The notes under the pieces are model-generated. The model did not search any database and was not told the origin of the DNA. It was given only the letters and a program-made list of their open reading frames with translations. From the IMG/VR virus record IMGVR_UViG_3300038686_000003, positions 1 through 23,402 of that record: DNA of 23,402 nucleotides. The stretch is one strand, 5' to 3'. Both the position numbers and the translations under genes were made by a program. This DNA is from a virus. How positions within the stretch are numbered: position 1 is the first letter of the stretch; each line of letters starts with the position of its first letter. Shown piece by piece: positions 1-7,800 of the stretch.

Positions 1-43
1 TTTATGAGGTGTATTCACGAAAGAGACTTATATATCATTCACC

Positions 44-96
44 TGATACCTGTCTTTTAATGATAAACCGTTTGGAATTTGGATGATAGGTGTCTT
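44..96. repeat. Imperfect direct repeat pair TGATAnnTGTCTT
   Basis: TGATACCTGTCTT at 44-56 recurs as TGATAGGTGTCTT at 84-96, 40 bp apart or about four helical turns. The two differ only at the central CC/GG. The spacing on one helix face would suit a dimeric DNA-binding protein, but this is inference. No gene is visible in 1-170. Confidence 0.4.
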
Positions 97-170
97 CATT
101 TCATTTTCAGTTTCCAATAAAAATTTGCCCAAAATCGGACACAACAAAACAAAGATTAACATTTCTGCAC

Positions 171-240
171 AAAACTACACAAAACTATACAAAACTATAC
201 AAAACTAACCAAAACTGCACAAAACTGCACAAAACTGCAC
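171..240. repeat. Seven 10-bp tandem repeats with phased A-tracts
   Basis: Seven consecutive 10-bp units begin AAAACT and end in ACAC, ATAC, AACC or GCAC. The last three are identical (AAAACTGCAC). Partial units flank the block at 165-170 and 241-244. Each unit places an AAAA tract exactly 10 bp from the next, which is established to bend DNA intrinsically. The block lies in gene-free DNA left of the phage late operon. Likely roles are an origin, a regulatory bend or a nucleoid-protein site; none can be chosen from sequence. Confidence 0.85.
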
Positions 241-325
241 AAAATGATAAAATTTAACTATAAAAGTCGGAAAGCCATGATGATAGTGGTTTCTATAAGA
301 TAATTCTATTGAAATGGACCTCAAG

Positions 326-437
326 TGTCACAACTGTCACAACTCAAAAAACCGGCAGTTGTGACAGATGTTGATCTGGAAACCAGCGTTATAAACTGAT
401 TTCCAGGAAGTGTCACAACTGTCACAACTGTCACAGC
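326..437. repeat. Left half of TGTCACAAC repeat array
   Basis: The 9-bp word TGTCACAAC occurs in tandem at 326-334 and 335-343, inverted (GTTGTGACA) at 358-366, then at 411-419 and 420-428, with a variant TGTCACAGC at 429-437. Copies 334-344 and 357-367 form an 11-bp perfect inverted repeat around a 12-bp loop. Between 358 and 419 a second dyad, CTGGAAACCAG (376-386) and CTGATTTCCAG (396-406), has one mismatch. The arrangement resembles an iteron or operator array. No coding potential is credible here. Confidence 0.85.
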
Positions 438-640
438 CGATTTTGTATATATAGGGAAAAAAAATTTTTTTTTCAAGGATGCGAAAAAATGATCCAGGAT
501 ATAGATAATGGCTTTTATATATACGTTATTAAATGGTTCTGAAAATAAAACCAACTAGAATACCCTGTTTTGAGAGAAAAATTCTTTTATTCAAGGACGC
601 AAAAAAAACATTTTTCTATATATAGTATATGTCTTTTTGC
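438..640. other. AT-rich core between the two repeat clusters
   Basis: About 200 bases without a gene. TATATATAG at 446-454 is mirrored by CTATATATA at 616-624. An A8T9 run at 457-473 and an A8 run at 601-608 sit just inside these boxes. The word TTCAAGGATGCG (472-483) recurs in direct orientation as TTCAAGGACGCA (590-601). Easily melted DNA between binding-site arrays would fit an origin or a bidirectional control region, but this is inference. Confidence 0.5.
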
Positions 641-742
641 TTGTGACAGTTGTGACACTTGGTGTAGATGCTTTGTTATCAACGGTTTATCTGTCACAAT
701 ATCTGTCACAACCCCCTTTTTTGGCTTGTGACAGTTGTGACA
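641..742. repeat. Right half of TGTCACAAC repeat array (inverted)
   Basis: TTGTGACA at 641-648 and GTTGTGACA at 649-657 are in tandem, followed by TGTCACAAT (692-700) and TGTCACAAC (704-712), then TTGTGACA (726-733) and GTTGTGACA (734-742). The order reverse-reverse, forward-forward, reverse-reverse is close to the mirror image of the cluster at 326-437. CTGTCACAA (703-711) and TTGTGACAG (726-734) can form a 9-bp hairpin. Confidence 0.85.
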
Positions 743-774
743 GTTGGAGAGACTACATTTTATAGCGAATCTTA

Positions 775-854
775 CCCAATTGTAATTGGGCGTGAGAAAA
801 CTTTCTGTAATTATTGAGAAAACTTTTCATTGAATTTTGTTGCACTATGTGCAA
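775..854. repeat. Short palindromes and paired GAGAAAACTTT repeats
   Basis: CCCAATT/AATTGGG form a palindrome at 775-790. GAGAAAACTTT occurs at 794-804 and again at 816-826, 22 bp apart. TTGCAC-TAT-GTGCAA is a perfect palindrome at 840-854. They lie just beyond the 3' end of the minus-strand operon and could be operators or weak RNA hairpins. Neither palindrome is followed by a T-run on either strand, so an intrinsic terminator is not supported. Confidence 0.4.
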
Positions 855-872
855 AAATAATCTTTCAATATT

Positions 873-1470
873 TCATTCCATGGCTGTTATTATCGTAAAA
901 AACAAGTGGGCTATATAAGGAACAATTGCATTACCTAGGGCTTTAAGGCGGTCCAATTCGTGGGGAATCCCATCAGCTTCTCTACAAAGCAGGGATTTAT
1001 CGGCTTCCCTAAATTCAACCTGAGTAGCTCCACGACGGATAAAGTGAATGGACTGCCATCTTTTGATTGCTTCGTCAATTTTTTCTTGATTGACTCGATT
1101 TTCAAATTCTGATGGATGTATATACTTGCTATCGGTGTAGGCAATAATCCAGACTCTATCTCTCCTGTGCGGGGCATCAAGGGCACAAGCCGGAATAACA
1201 AGCGTTTCGCAGGTGTAGCCTGAAGCTTCCCAGATCAGCAAGCGTCTGGTCGAGTGCCATATCGATGATTCCAAGAACATTTTCGCAAAGCACATAGGTT
1301 GGTTTGACAGTTCGTATAATCTCAAGCATTTTCGGCCAGAGATAACGATCATCTTTTTTGCCGCGTCGTTTCCCGGCGACGGAAAATGGCTGGCAAGGGA
1401 ATCCGCCGGAAATAATGTCAACTGGTTCAAGTACTACCCCTGCCTCCTTCTTTATTTTATTTTTTCTTCA
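873..1470 (-). pseudogene. Broken cytosine-C5 DNA methyltransferase remnant
   Basis: Pieces of a phage-type C5-cytosine methyltransferase are spread over different frames. From the stop at 1470, one frame reads [14 protein letters not shown] (motif IV, catalytic Cys of PCQ) and then a motif VI-like CENV. At 1229-1231 a GGG run carries one base too many, and the rest continues in another frame: [25 protein letters not shown] (motif VIII-like) and LKALGNAIVPYIA (motif X-like). The N-terminal S-adenosylmethionine site (motif I, FSGIGG type) is absent, because the sequence upstream belongs to the 74-residue ORF. A strong AAGGAGG lies at 1443-1449, but no ATG, GTG or TTG follows in the first frame. 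The third frame also encodes a methyltransferase-like NPCFVEKLMGFPTNW at about 950-1000. The gene looks truncated and frameshifted, so an active enzyme is unlikely unless the indel is a sequencing error. Confidence 0.8.
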
Positions 1471-1676
1471 AACAGCTTCATTAATGCCAATAGGGCTTTT
1501 GATTGCTTTTTTATGTACAGCTTTGCCGCTGCCATATCAGTGACATTATTGTCAATATATTGCTCCAATTCATTAAAATCCATTTGGGAAAGGTCCGCCA
1601 TTTTGATTTTCCAGTCTATTATATTGTTTTTTTTTAATAAAACCGTTTCCCTGTCACTTTGATTAATTGGAATCAT
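1452..1676 (-). CDS. Small hypothetical protein (74 aa)
   Basis: I do not recognise this protein. It is short, acidic-to-neutral and mostly predicted helical, with a Lys/Leu-rich C-terminal half ending MKLFEEKIK and no membrane segment or cysteine motif. I start it at ATG 1676 because AGAGGTG lies just upstream. A TTG at 1679 in the same frame is too close to that SD. It overlaps the end of the preceding gene by 14 bp, so it is translationally linked to the tail-tip genes. It is the last intact gene of the operon and could be a tail accessory protein or chaperone, which is inference from position only. Confidence 0.6.
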   Translation of the reverse strand: MIPINQSDRETVLLKKNNIIDWKIKMADLSQMDFNELEQYIDNNVTDMAAAKLYIKKQSKALLALMKLFEEKIK

Positions 1677-2031
1677 CAATCACCTCTCTTTGTTCTATTG
1701 TTATCTCTCCTGGGTCTGATAATGAGGGTATTTTCACGGTAAACAAGTGGTCTCCTCTGAGATCAAAGGAAGGTAGAGAAACATCCTCGCCCTCATAAAA
1801 TCCCTGGGCAGATACAACACCACCAACACAATAAACAATCACCTCCTTATATAGAGAGGTATCCCTTTCTATTGTAATACTATCTGCCGGGATATTGAAA
1901 TACTTAAACCCGTCATCCAGGTCACCAACAGGAGTGTAAAATTTGAATGAATCCCAACTCAATACATTTCCATTCAGCTCTAAATTTGGAATGGAAAAAA
2001 CTACAGTAGAACCTTTTTTCCCTATCGTCAT
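1663..2031 (-). CDS. Hypothetical beta-rich tail-end protein (122 aa)
   Basis: No family is recognised. The sequence alternates hydrophobic and polar residues (for example STVVFSIPNLEL and EVIVYCVGGVV), suggesting a beta-sandwich, with an acidic C-terminus. It follows the fibre-like gene with an ATGA overlap (its ATG is 2031-2029, the preceding stop TGA is 2030-2028) and has an AGGGAGA ribosome site. An in-frame ATG at 2055 exists but lacks an SD and would lie deep in the upstream gene. The position suggests an adhesin accessory, fibre chaperone or host-interaction protein of the tail tip; this is inference. Confidence 0.6.
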   Translation of the reverse strand: MTIGKKGSTVVFSIPNLELNGNVLSWDSFKFYTPVGDLDDGFKYFNIPADSITIERDTSLYKEVIVYCVGGVVSAQGFYEGEDVSLPSFDLRGDHLFTVKIPSLSDPGEITIEQREVIDDSN

Positions 2032-2618
2032 GCTTTTCTCCCTATTGCAATCCAATTGAGATCATATAAAACTCCCTTTTTTTCTATTATAAAACCGGTG
2101 GTCGATACAATAGCCAATATCGTAAGACTTAAAGCATTACCACTACCTATAGTGATCCTGGGGGTTTCGGAATAAGCGTAATCAAAATTGATTGTTTGTG
2201 TTCCTGTTCCTGACGCTATTGTTGCTTTTCCTGATTGTATATAAGGGCTATCAGTCTGGTTTGAATCCGTATCTCTCCAAAGAGCACCAAGCCGGGCTCT
2301 TAGTATAGTTCCCGCGTTCAAGTTTGATGCATTTTGATAATAGCTGCCTTCCTGGCCGTCAAGTTTGTCCGCATCTAAGCCGCTGCTTGCACCGTCAACA
2401 GTCAATAGTAATGTGAGAATTTCGGATGGTTCCAGTTGACAAACCCGATTCCACTGAGTGCCGTCCCAGCTTTCAATCCACCAGCTATTACCCACAATGT
2501 GAAGAAAGCTTTCATATAATACCGGGTCGTCTGGATAGTCAGTAGATGCATATAGCGTTACGCTTTTGTTCCAGGTCTGATATCCGATTAAATCGTCTTT
2601 TTGCTTTGTATTTGACAT
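2028..2618 (-). CDS. Tail fibre / receptor-binding protein (196 aa)
   Basis: Probable small tail fibre. Residues about 80-110 read SGLDADKLDGQEGSYY and then NLNAGTILRARLG, the LDG-x-x-GSYY / NLNAGTI signature common in trimeric phage tail fibres. The N-terminal part (W/Y-rich, IESWDGTQWNRV) may attach it to the tail tip. The C-terminal 60 residues look like a beta-rich terminal domain ending NWIAIGRKA, as in short fibre tips. I start at ATG 2618 (AGGGAG 8 bases upstream), because the longer reading to 2756 runs back through the end of the preceding gene. Fibres of well-studied phages are usually longer, so this may be a simplified adhesin. Receptor unknown. Confidence 0.7.
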   Translation of the reverse strand: MSNTKQKDDLIGYQTWNKSVTLYASTDYPDDPVLYESFLHIVGNSWWIESWDGTQWNRVCQLEPSEILTLLLTVDGASSGLDADKLDGQEGSYYQNASNLNAGTILRARLGALWRDTDSNQTDSPYIQSGKATIASGTGTQTINFDYAYSETPRITIGSGNALSLTILAIVSTTGFIIEKKGVLYDLNWIAIGRKA

Positions 2619-2628
2619 ATTAAACTCC

Positions 2629-4131
2629 CTAAAACAACCGTTTCCCCGGGTCAATTCCGTTCCCGAAAAACCCCGTCGCCTCATCAGCAACATAAAAATA
2701 CTGCCGGGCGTAGTCATCGGCCTCATTCCAGGTTCCCGGCAGTTCGTTTTCGTCACCGAGAACGATGACGCCTCCTGAGAGAGAGGATAAATCCCTGAGA
2801 GTCAAAACGATATATTTGAACTTAAAATCAACGCTCAGTCTCCTAATTTGATATTTTCGGAATCCCTTTGCAACCGCCTTTGAATGGCTAAAACCAACAG
2901 TGCTGCCAATGTCAACCGCCGATTTTATGTATTTGAGCGGTAATGAGACTGTTGTGATCCGTTCCCGGTCCGAATGGACAATAGCATGGTTTTGTACTAC
3001 GTCATAAGCGGTTGAATGATCGGCGATGTAAATAAAGTTAAGGTTGTCAAAAAACTCCCCCCAATTTTGGATCGAAGATTCCCTGGAATGTTCCGGTTGT
3101 TTTTGGTAATAATCTTTATGAAAGTGATAATGGTGATTGTATTGGATTCGGTTTCTTATGGGGTCCGGATTTTCATCTATTTCAATATCGTCGATTTGCG
3201 ATTCCTGTAAAAACAGGTCTTCGGTTTGATTGACCCACTTAAACATTGATAGTGCAAGGAGCTTTGCTTTGGTAAAGAAGAAATCGCAATCAAAGCATAT
3301 ACAGAAATTTTCCAGGAAATTTTCAACCATGATTTTTTTGACAATTGCCCCGTCAAACCGGTAAAACCTGGCTTGCATTTCGGTTTGTATTTCGCTGAGG
3401 TCGCTGTATTCAATCTGGGTATAGTTGTCGAGTATAAACTTAAATACTTCTATAGGGTCTGTGATTAACTGATTTTGAGCGTCTATCAACCCTCTACAGT
3501 TAATATAAAGGGTTTCTTCGTCACTGGTAATATTAAGGTAAGCCCGGCCGTTTTCGTTGGTCAAGGTAAACCCCGTCAATTCAGTGCCGTTTTGATCGTA
3601 TACATTATCGATACTATATATATTATGGTCTGCAATCAGGAATTTCGCGGTATCTATTCTGTAAACCGGGATTGCCCCGCCCGGCCCGTAAACCTCACCT
3701 ATTATTATATTAATAGGTTTTCCTGATGCGCTTGTAGGCGCGTTGTCATATTCGGATTTTTTGATTTCCTTTAGGATAACATTCTTTAATCCTACAAGTA
3801 AATCGTTAATTTCCACATGGAAATATTCACCCCTAACCCCACATTTTTGCATAACTCCGGTGTACAAAGGGGTGTCATCGTTGAATATTTCAACTTTTTT
3901 CCTGGCAAAAAAGCGGTTAGGCCCGGAAAGAATATCCCGGAATTTTCTATTGTGGTCCCGGCAAGTCAGGGATAGTCCCGAAACTTCAAAGGACTTTTTT
4001 TCGCCGAAGCTTCGAGACAGGTTTGATATCGAATCAATCAGACCCTCCCAGTTCCCGTTTTCATCCTGGAAATCTTTTTCTGCAAGCAGTACGGGATTAT
4101 CGGGGTCAAAATAAAGTTTCGCCTTGATCAT
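2629..4131 (-). CDS. Tail tip / baseplate hub protein (500 aa)
   Basis: Large structural protein in the position of the tail hub (Tal / gp27-like), after the tape measure and a distal-tail-type protein. The N-terminal 110 residues (ending in DDTPLYTGVMQKCGV) contain a pattern typical of siphophage tail hub proteins that describe a local ring interface (FEVSGLSLTCRDHNRKFRDIL). The middle is beta-rich and the C-terminal third has another barrel-like stretch around LKYIKSAVDIGSTVGFSH. No peptidase or glycosidase motif is visible. Its ATG overlaps the preceding stop as ATGA. Function is assigned from gene order plus general resemblance, not a diagnostic motif. Confidence 0.6.
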   Translation of the reverse strand: MIKAKLYFDPDNPVLLAEKDFQDENGNWEGLIDSISNLSRSFGEKKSFEVSGLSLTCRDHNRKFRDILSGPNRFFARKKVEIFNDDTPLYTGVMQKCGVRGEYFHVEINDLLVGLKNVILKEIKKSEYDNAPTSASGKPINIIIGEVYGPGGAIPVYRIDTAKFLIADHNIYSIDNVYDQNGTELTGFTLTNENGRAYLNITSDEETLYINCRGLIDAQNQLITDPIEVFKFILDNYTQIEYSDLSEIQTEMQARFYRFDGAIVKKIMVENFLENFCICFDCDFFFTKAKLLALSMFKWVNQTEDLFLQESQIDDIEIDENPDPIRNRIQYNHHYHFHKDYYQKQPEHSRESSIQNWGEFFDNLNFIYIADHSTAYDVVQNHAIVHSDRERITTVSLPLKYIKSAVDIGSTVGFSHSKAVAKGFRKYQIRRLSVDFKFKYIVLTLRDLSSLSGGVIVLGDENELPGTWNEADDYARQYFYVADEATGFFGNGIDPGKRLF

Positions 4132-4841
4132 AAGGGGACCCCATTTTCAGTGAAAACTCCATCCACTTTCCATTCGTTAACACCGGTACAATCCGGTGTT
4201 GATTGCTTCCAGGTGCCATAGTACATTTTATTATCGATATAGTGGTAATAACAGATATTTTTCTTTTTGGCGATTTCCTCGAAAGTCCTGGCTTCTTCTT
4301 TTGTAAGGTCTTTATAAGGCGGTGTAATCACTTTCCGGGCATATTCCATATCGCCCCGGTAAGTATGCCCGCCTTTGGCGGTTTTTTCCGGGAACTTAAT
4401 TTCCTGGCCGGAGGTGAAACTATATGAATAAGGTGTTGGCTGGAATTTCTTTTGAGCCAGGAATATTTTTCCCACCTGGCTATTTTCCCCCTGGGTTTTT
4501 TGCATTTTCAATCGATAGTGAGTGTTTCGAAACTGCATTTCCAGGAAACTGACAGCCGGATCGATAGGGATTGATTGCAGCGGGGGGGTGGCAAAACCGT
4601 CATTGCTGGTTTCAAATAATACAGTATCCCCGGTTTCAAAATTATGATTAATAAGGTGTACAAGTTCAACCAGGGTGGCGGTGGTGTAGGTAAAGGTAAT
4701 AGTCGATTCGGATATATCCGCCGACCACCACACATATCCCGGCCGTTCGTCAACTACCGCCAATACATCATACTTTGAGTGAGTGTTTGTGCCTGTAACC
4801 TCTGCAAAAAGGGCCGCATCGACGTAATACAGCTTATCCAT
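4128..4841 (-). CDS. Distal tail (Dit-like) protein (237 aa)
   Basis: The first gene after the tape measure is usually the distal tail protein that joins the tube to the tail tip. This one is beta-rich with many aromatic residues. Its first half (YTTATLVELVHLINHNFETGDTV) resembles a jelly-roll or galectin-like domain. The second half (EEARTFEEIAKKKNICYYHYIDNKMYYGTW) resembles the C-terminal domain of phage minor tail proteins. It begins inside the last codons of the tape measure (8-bp overlap) behind GGGAGGTGG. The Dit assignment rests mainly on position. A carbohydrate-binding tail protein is an alternative. Confidence 0.5.
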   Translation of the reverse strand: MDKLYYVDAALFAEVTGTNTHSKYDVLAVVDERPGYVWWSADISESTITFTYTTATLVELVHLINHNFETGDTVLFETSNDGFATPPLQSIPIDPAVSFLEMQFRNTHYRLKMQKTQGENSQVGKIFLAQKKFQPTPYSYSFTSGQEIKFPEKTAKGGHTYRGDMEYARKVITPPYKDLTKEEARTFEEIAKKKNICYYHYIDNKMYYGTWKQSTPDCTGVNEWKVDGVFTENGVPL

Positions 4842-7800
4842 GACCTACCACCTCCCTGGCAACATCCTTGAACGCCCCCCTGATGCCGTGGCGATTTCTT
4901 TTGATTCCGTCAACAATTTCATGAATAATATCATTATTTTCGTTATCTCCCTCGACGGTCACGGAGATGTAATAATTATTCGTTTCGTTATGTCTATATT
5001 TTGGAGTATGTGTTGAATGTCGATATTGATTTTTCGGGGTAATTCTCACGTGTTCTTCCCCGTCTTCGCCAGCCAGGAAAAAAGTCGGTTTCCTAACCTC
5101 ACCGTCAAACCCCGAAGCCGCCGCAATCGGTTTTATCCAGGATAGTGTGCTTTCATTCCACACCTCCCCCTTTTCCAGGTGGCTGTACCACTGTTTCATA
5201 GATGCTGCAAACCTATCGTATTGCCCCTTATAATCATCGGTTATTGCATCCTTATAGCTTTGAATTTTATTTAGAAAATTTTTCATATAACTTTCATCGC
5301 TTAAGATAAGGGCTCTATTGTCCGCCCACTGCCGGGCCATGGCTTTGAATTCAGTGGTTTTTTGGATTTTTTCCTCTTCGGTATATACGCCCCAGCCAGA
5401 GCCGAATCCACTTTGATTTGCCAGCGCCTGGGATTGTTTCACGATAATTTGATTGAGGGTCATGAGCACACCATCCGCGCTCATTTTATAACCACCGGTT
5501 GCGCTTGTCATATTTTGCATCACAAGGGAATATATATCTTGCATATTTGTCATCTCTGCCGGGATTTCAATGCCGATTTGAGAAACGATATCAAGCAGGT
5601 AGTCCTTAAACATCAACGTATCGGCATTCATGCCGGTCAAGATTTCGTTGTATTTGCCTTGCAGTTCCGGCATTTCAGAACTGGATGCCGTTGCCATGGC
5701 AACCTGTACATCTTTCAATTTTTTTTCCCAATCCCAGGTAGACTGTTGAAAACCGGCAAAAACACTCTGAATCACAGGTAATGCGTCTTGGAACTCAGTG
5801 TCCAGCATTCTAAGGGTGGGCTTGATATTCTTGATATCCTGATCGGTTTCAATAACTGCCATTTGAAACTTGAACCATTCATTCAAGATAGTATTGCCTG
5901 ATACCACCTGTGTATTGGTGGTATCCAATGACCTGAGCGCCCCTTCAACGTCCTGAATATTCCCCACGATATCTTGCAGCCCCCCGCCCCATTTCCCGGT
6001 CTCACCGGCAATCGAATCCATTGACGTTCTAACTTGCCCGGTCAAGTTTGATACCGCGTAGGGAATATCACCGCCAAGCAATTTAACGATTTCTTCTAAT
6101 AGCACTCTTTGTTTTTCACTATCGCTCATGGATTGGGCATTGAGCGCCCCTTCTGTAGCCGCTTTTTCGATCAGCGCGGCGGTTTCACCTTCGATAGCAA
6201 AACCGTATGATTCGGCGTATTTGATGAGCTGCGATAGTTCCGGACCCAGGATACGCAGTGCGTCTTTTTCTTTGGCACCGGCAGCAATGAGGGCGCCAAA
6301 TTGGCTGACGGCTTCATGGCCAAAAGATTTAAATAACTCTTCATTGAGGTAAGCGGAATCCCCTAATGAGGTCATCATTTGTTTTGTGGCCTCGATATTT
6401 TGAAAGAGGGTTTGATTTTGAGAGATAAAATCCGACAGGTCAATCATTTCCTGGATAGCCCCGGATACCTGGACCCCTTCCGCCTGGGCTTTTTCTTTAA
6501 GTGTAGTAAAACTATCCCCCATAAAACTAACAATTTCCAGGAAAGAATATCCCTCTTTTTCAAAAGCGCCAAAAACGCTCAATATATTCGCTTCCAGGAA
6601 ACCGGCATTTTCCGCAAATGACCCGGTCATGGTGTCCAGGTATGTATTGAGGGCCGTAACATGAGCGTTGAGTTTTTCCAACACATAATCGTTTATTTCG
6701 GCAATATTAAGCCCCATATCTCTATTCTGCCGGATAATCTGCAACATGTAAAAAGACCCTTCTTTCCCGTATTCACGGGCTTTCTGGGCTAATATTTCAA
6801 AGGATTCCCCCATTGCCTGGTTTGCTTCTTGTTGAGATAGGACACCGGCCATTACGTCGCATTGAATATCGCGGATGCGGTCGGCAAATTGATCGAAGGT
6901 TTCAAAAGACAATGACTCTTGTAATATGTCTGTCAGAAAAAGTGAGGTAGCGGCATGAGTTGAGCCTATTTCTTCGGCCAGTTGGTGAATGGAGTCGTTA
7001 AGCTGCTTATTCAAATTCATCCAGGAATTTTCCCGATCAATGGCTTCCTGGATACCGTCACCGGTGAATAAGGATATAATTCCCCCAATCACCGTTTTGG
7101 CAATAGCGCCGATTCCTGAAATAGCAGACAATCCCCCTGACAGGATATCAAAAAAAGATGCCCCCTCCTTTGTCATTGACTCAATGCCGCCCAAAATAGA
7201 GTCAAGCCCCCCCGTTATGTTGCTGATAGCAGAATTAATCGCACTAACGGCCCCCTCTGAAATAATCCCAAATTGACCGAGAACCCCGATAAACTGAGAA
7301 AAAACCCCTATCCCCTCCAGGGCTATCCCGTAAAGGAATTCAAGGGACTCCATGAAATTCATGGTCATATCTTTGGCCGCTTCAATGGATTTTCGGGTCA
7401 AGTCCGTGCTTTCTTGCATATTTCCCATTCCGGGGACATAGATATCGGAGTTAAGCTCTCCAAATTTTTCGATCTTTTCATTAAATATGGACTGGTTTTC
7501 CTGATTCAACTTAACCTGGGTCCAGACTTTTTCAAGTTCAGGCGGTATTGCCTTCCCGGCAAATTGATAACTCTCTATAAGTGCTTTCACCTCTTTGGAA
7601 ATATTTTCAACAGCATCTTTATTTGATATCCAGGTTTCCCCGGACATATTAATCGCCGAAATTAGTATCCTGGTTTTCTTTTCCAGGTCTTCATTGACGT
7701 TGGATACTAACTTTAATTTTTCAGCATATTTTTCTATTTCAATTCTCTCTTTTTGAGAAGCAATCCGGGCGGCCTCTTTTGCCTTTGTCAGGGCCTCTTC

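Noticed and set aside
321-554. Minus-strand 77-residue ORF across the repeat array
   Set aside because: Its sequence is a translation of the TGTCACAAC repeats (VTVVTVV, SCDSCDT) and the poly-A/T run, with no ribosome site. No coding signal.
326-742. CRISPR array
   Set aside because: Units are 9 bp and mostly tandem or inverted, without 28-37-bp repeats, regular spacers or cas genes.
840-854. Intrinsic terminator at the TTGCAC/GTGCAA palindrome
   Set aside because: The stem is only 6 bp and no T-run follows on either strand.
935-1201. Separate 88-residue gene in a third minus-strand frame
   Set aside because: It contains a methyltransferase-like motif, but no ribosome site and no complete domain; treated as part of the broken methyltransferase.
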